Part shown: positions 5,199 to 5,362 of the stretch, piece after piece | Numbering within the stretch: the stretch's first letter is position 1 | How the letters are laid out: every line of letters starts with the position of its first letter | Assembly (NCBI GenBank): GCA_007126415.1 | Contig: SLBH01000231.1 | Coordinates: 1-5,362, forward strand | Source of the DNA: Spirochaetales bacterium | GTDB lineage: Bacteria; Spirochaetota; Spirochaetia; DSM-27196; SLAA01 | DNA length: 5,362 nucleotides | Direction: 5' to 3' | Notes under the pieces: model-generated | What the model saw: the letters and a program-made list of their open reading frames with translations, nothing else | What the model was told of the DNA's origin: nothing | Database searches by the model: none | Position numbers and translations under genes: made by a program

Positions 5199-5362
5199 TC
5201 AGCGTTCGGCGCCGAGGTGCGCGCCGGCAATTGTTTCGTGTACCGCGCCGCTCGGCGTTAGCCTGCTCTGCTTCAACGCAAGAGTTTCGAGAACGGCTTC
5301 GGCCCCGACCGGAGGCTCACGAAACCCGCTGAGCGCCTCGGCCGCGCGCCGGGCCGCGGCGG
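5199..5362 (-). CDS. C-terminal end of an unidentified protein (5' end outside window)
   Basis: Reading the minus strand from the window edge gives 54 open codons ending in TGA at 5201-5199. The peptide is alanine-rich and likely helical, with AEALSGFREPPVGAEAV in the first third and ending in IAGAHLGAER. The frame has G or C at most third codon positions, as in the neighbouring genes, and the other two minus-strand frames hit stops sooner, which supports coding. I do not recognise the family. It would be convergent with lipA with a 108-bp gap. Confidence 0.5.
   Translation of the reverse strand, partial: AAARRAAEALSGFREPPVGAEAVLETLALKQSRLTPSGAVHETIAGAHLGAER

Overview
This is a GC-rich (roughly 60% by eye) bacterial chromosomal window with tightly packed genes, clear Shine-Dalgarno sequences and sigma70-like promoters. 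No gene fixes the phylum. The presence of MtaB argues against an enterobacterium, and the LipA has low-GC Gram-positive-like motifs (CPNIHECW, RSSYHA) in a GC-rich genome. A spirochaete or a similar deep-branching anaerobe-type lineage is my guess only.

Layout. Positions 1-188 (minus) hold the N-terminal 62 residues of an A-type Fe-S carrier of the HesB/IscA family. Its promoter region (206-244) adjoins four tandem copies of a 17-bp unit (253-320). Positions 359-3184 (minus) hold the centrepiece: one uninterrupted 941-residue reading frame made of two complete methylthiotransferases in series. The N-terminal half is MiaB-like (tRNA ms2i6A synthase) with a TRAM domain, and the C-terminal half is MtaB-like (tRNA ms2t6A synthase). 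They are joined by a short Gly/Ala/Arg/Gln-rich linker. Just upstream, at 3207-3875 (minus), is a small ferredoxin/flavodoxin-NAD(P)H reductase-like flavoprotein with a near-consensus promoter (3901-3928). It is separated from the fusion gene by only 22 bp, so the two are probably co-transcribed.

A 291-bp intergenic region between the two ORF starts, containing a bulged hairpin and direct repeats, separates this unit from the divergent lipoyl synthase gene lipA (4167-5090, plus). After lipA come a short direct repeat, a weak hairpin and the 3' end of an unidentified convergent gene (5199-5362, minus).

Taken together, the window reads as an Fe-S / radical-SAM neighbourhood. MiaB, MtaB and LipA each carry a radical-SAM [4Fe-4S] cluster plus an auxiliary cluster that donates sulfur, each needs low-potential electrons, and the neighbours are a plausible electron-supplying reductase and a plausible Fe-S carrier. 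The functional coupling is inference from gene order. The double-headed methylthiotransferase is read directly from the sequence and is the most notable item.
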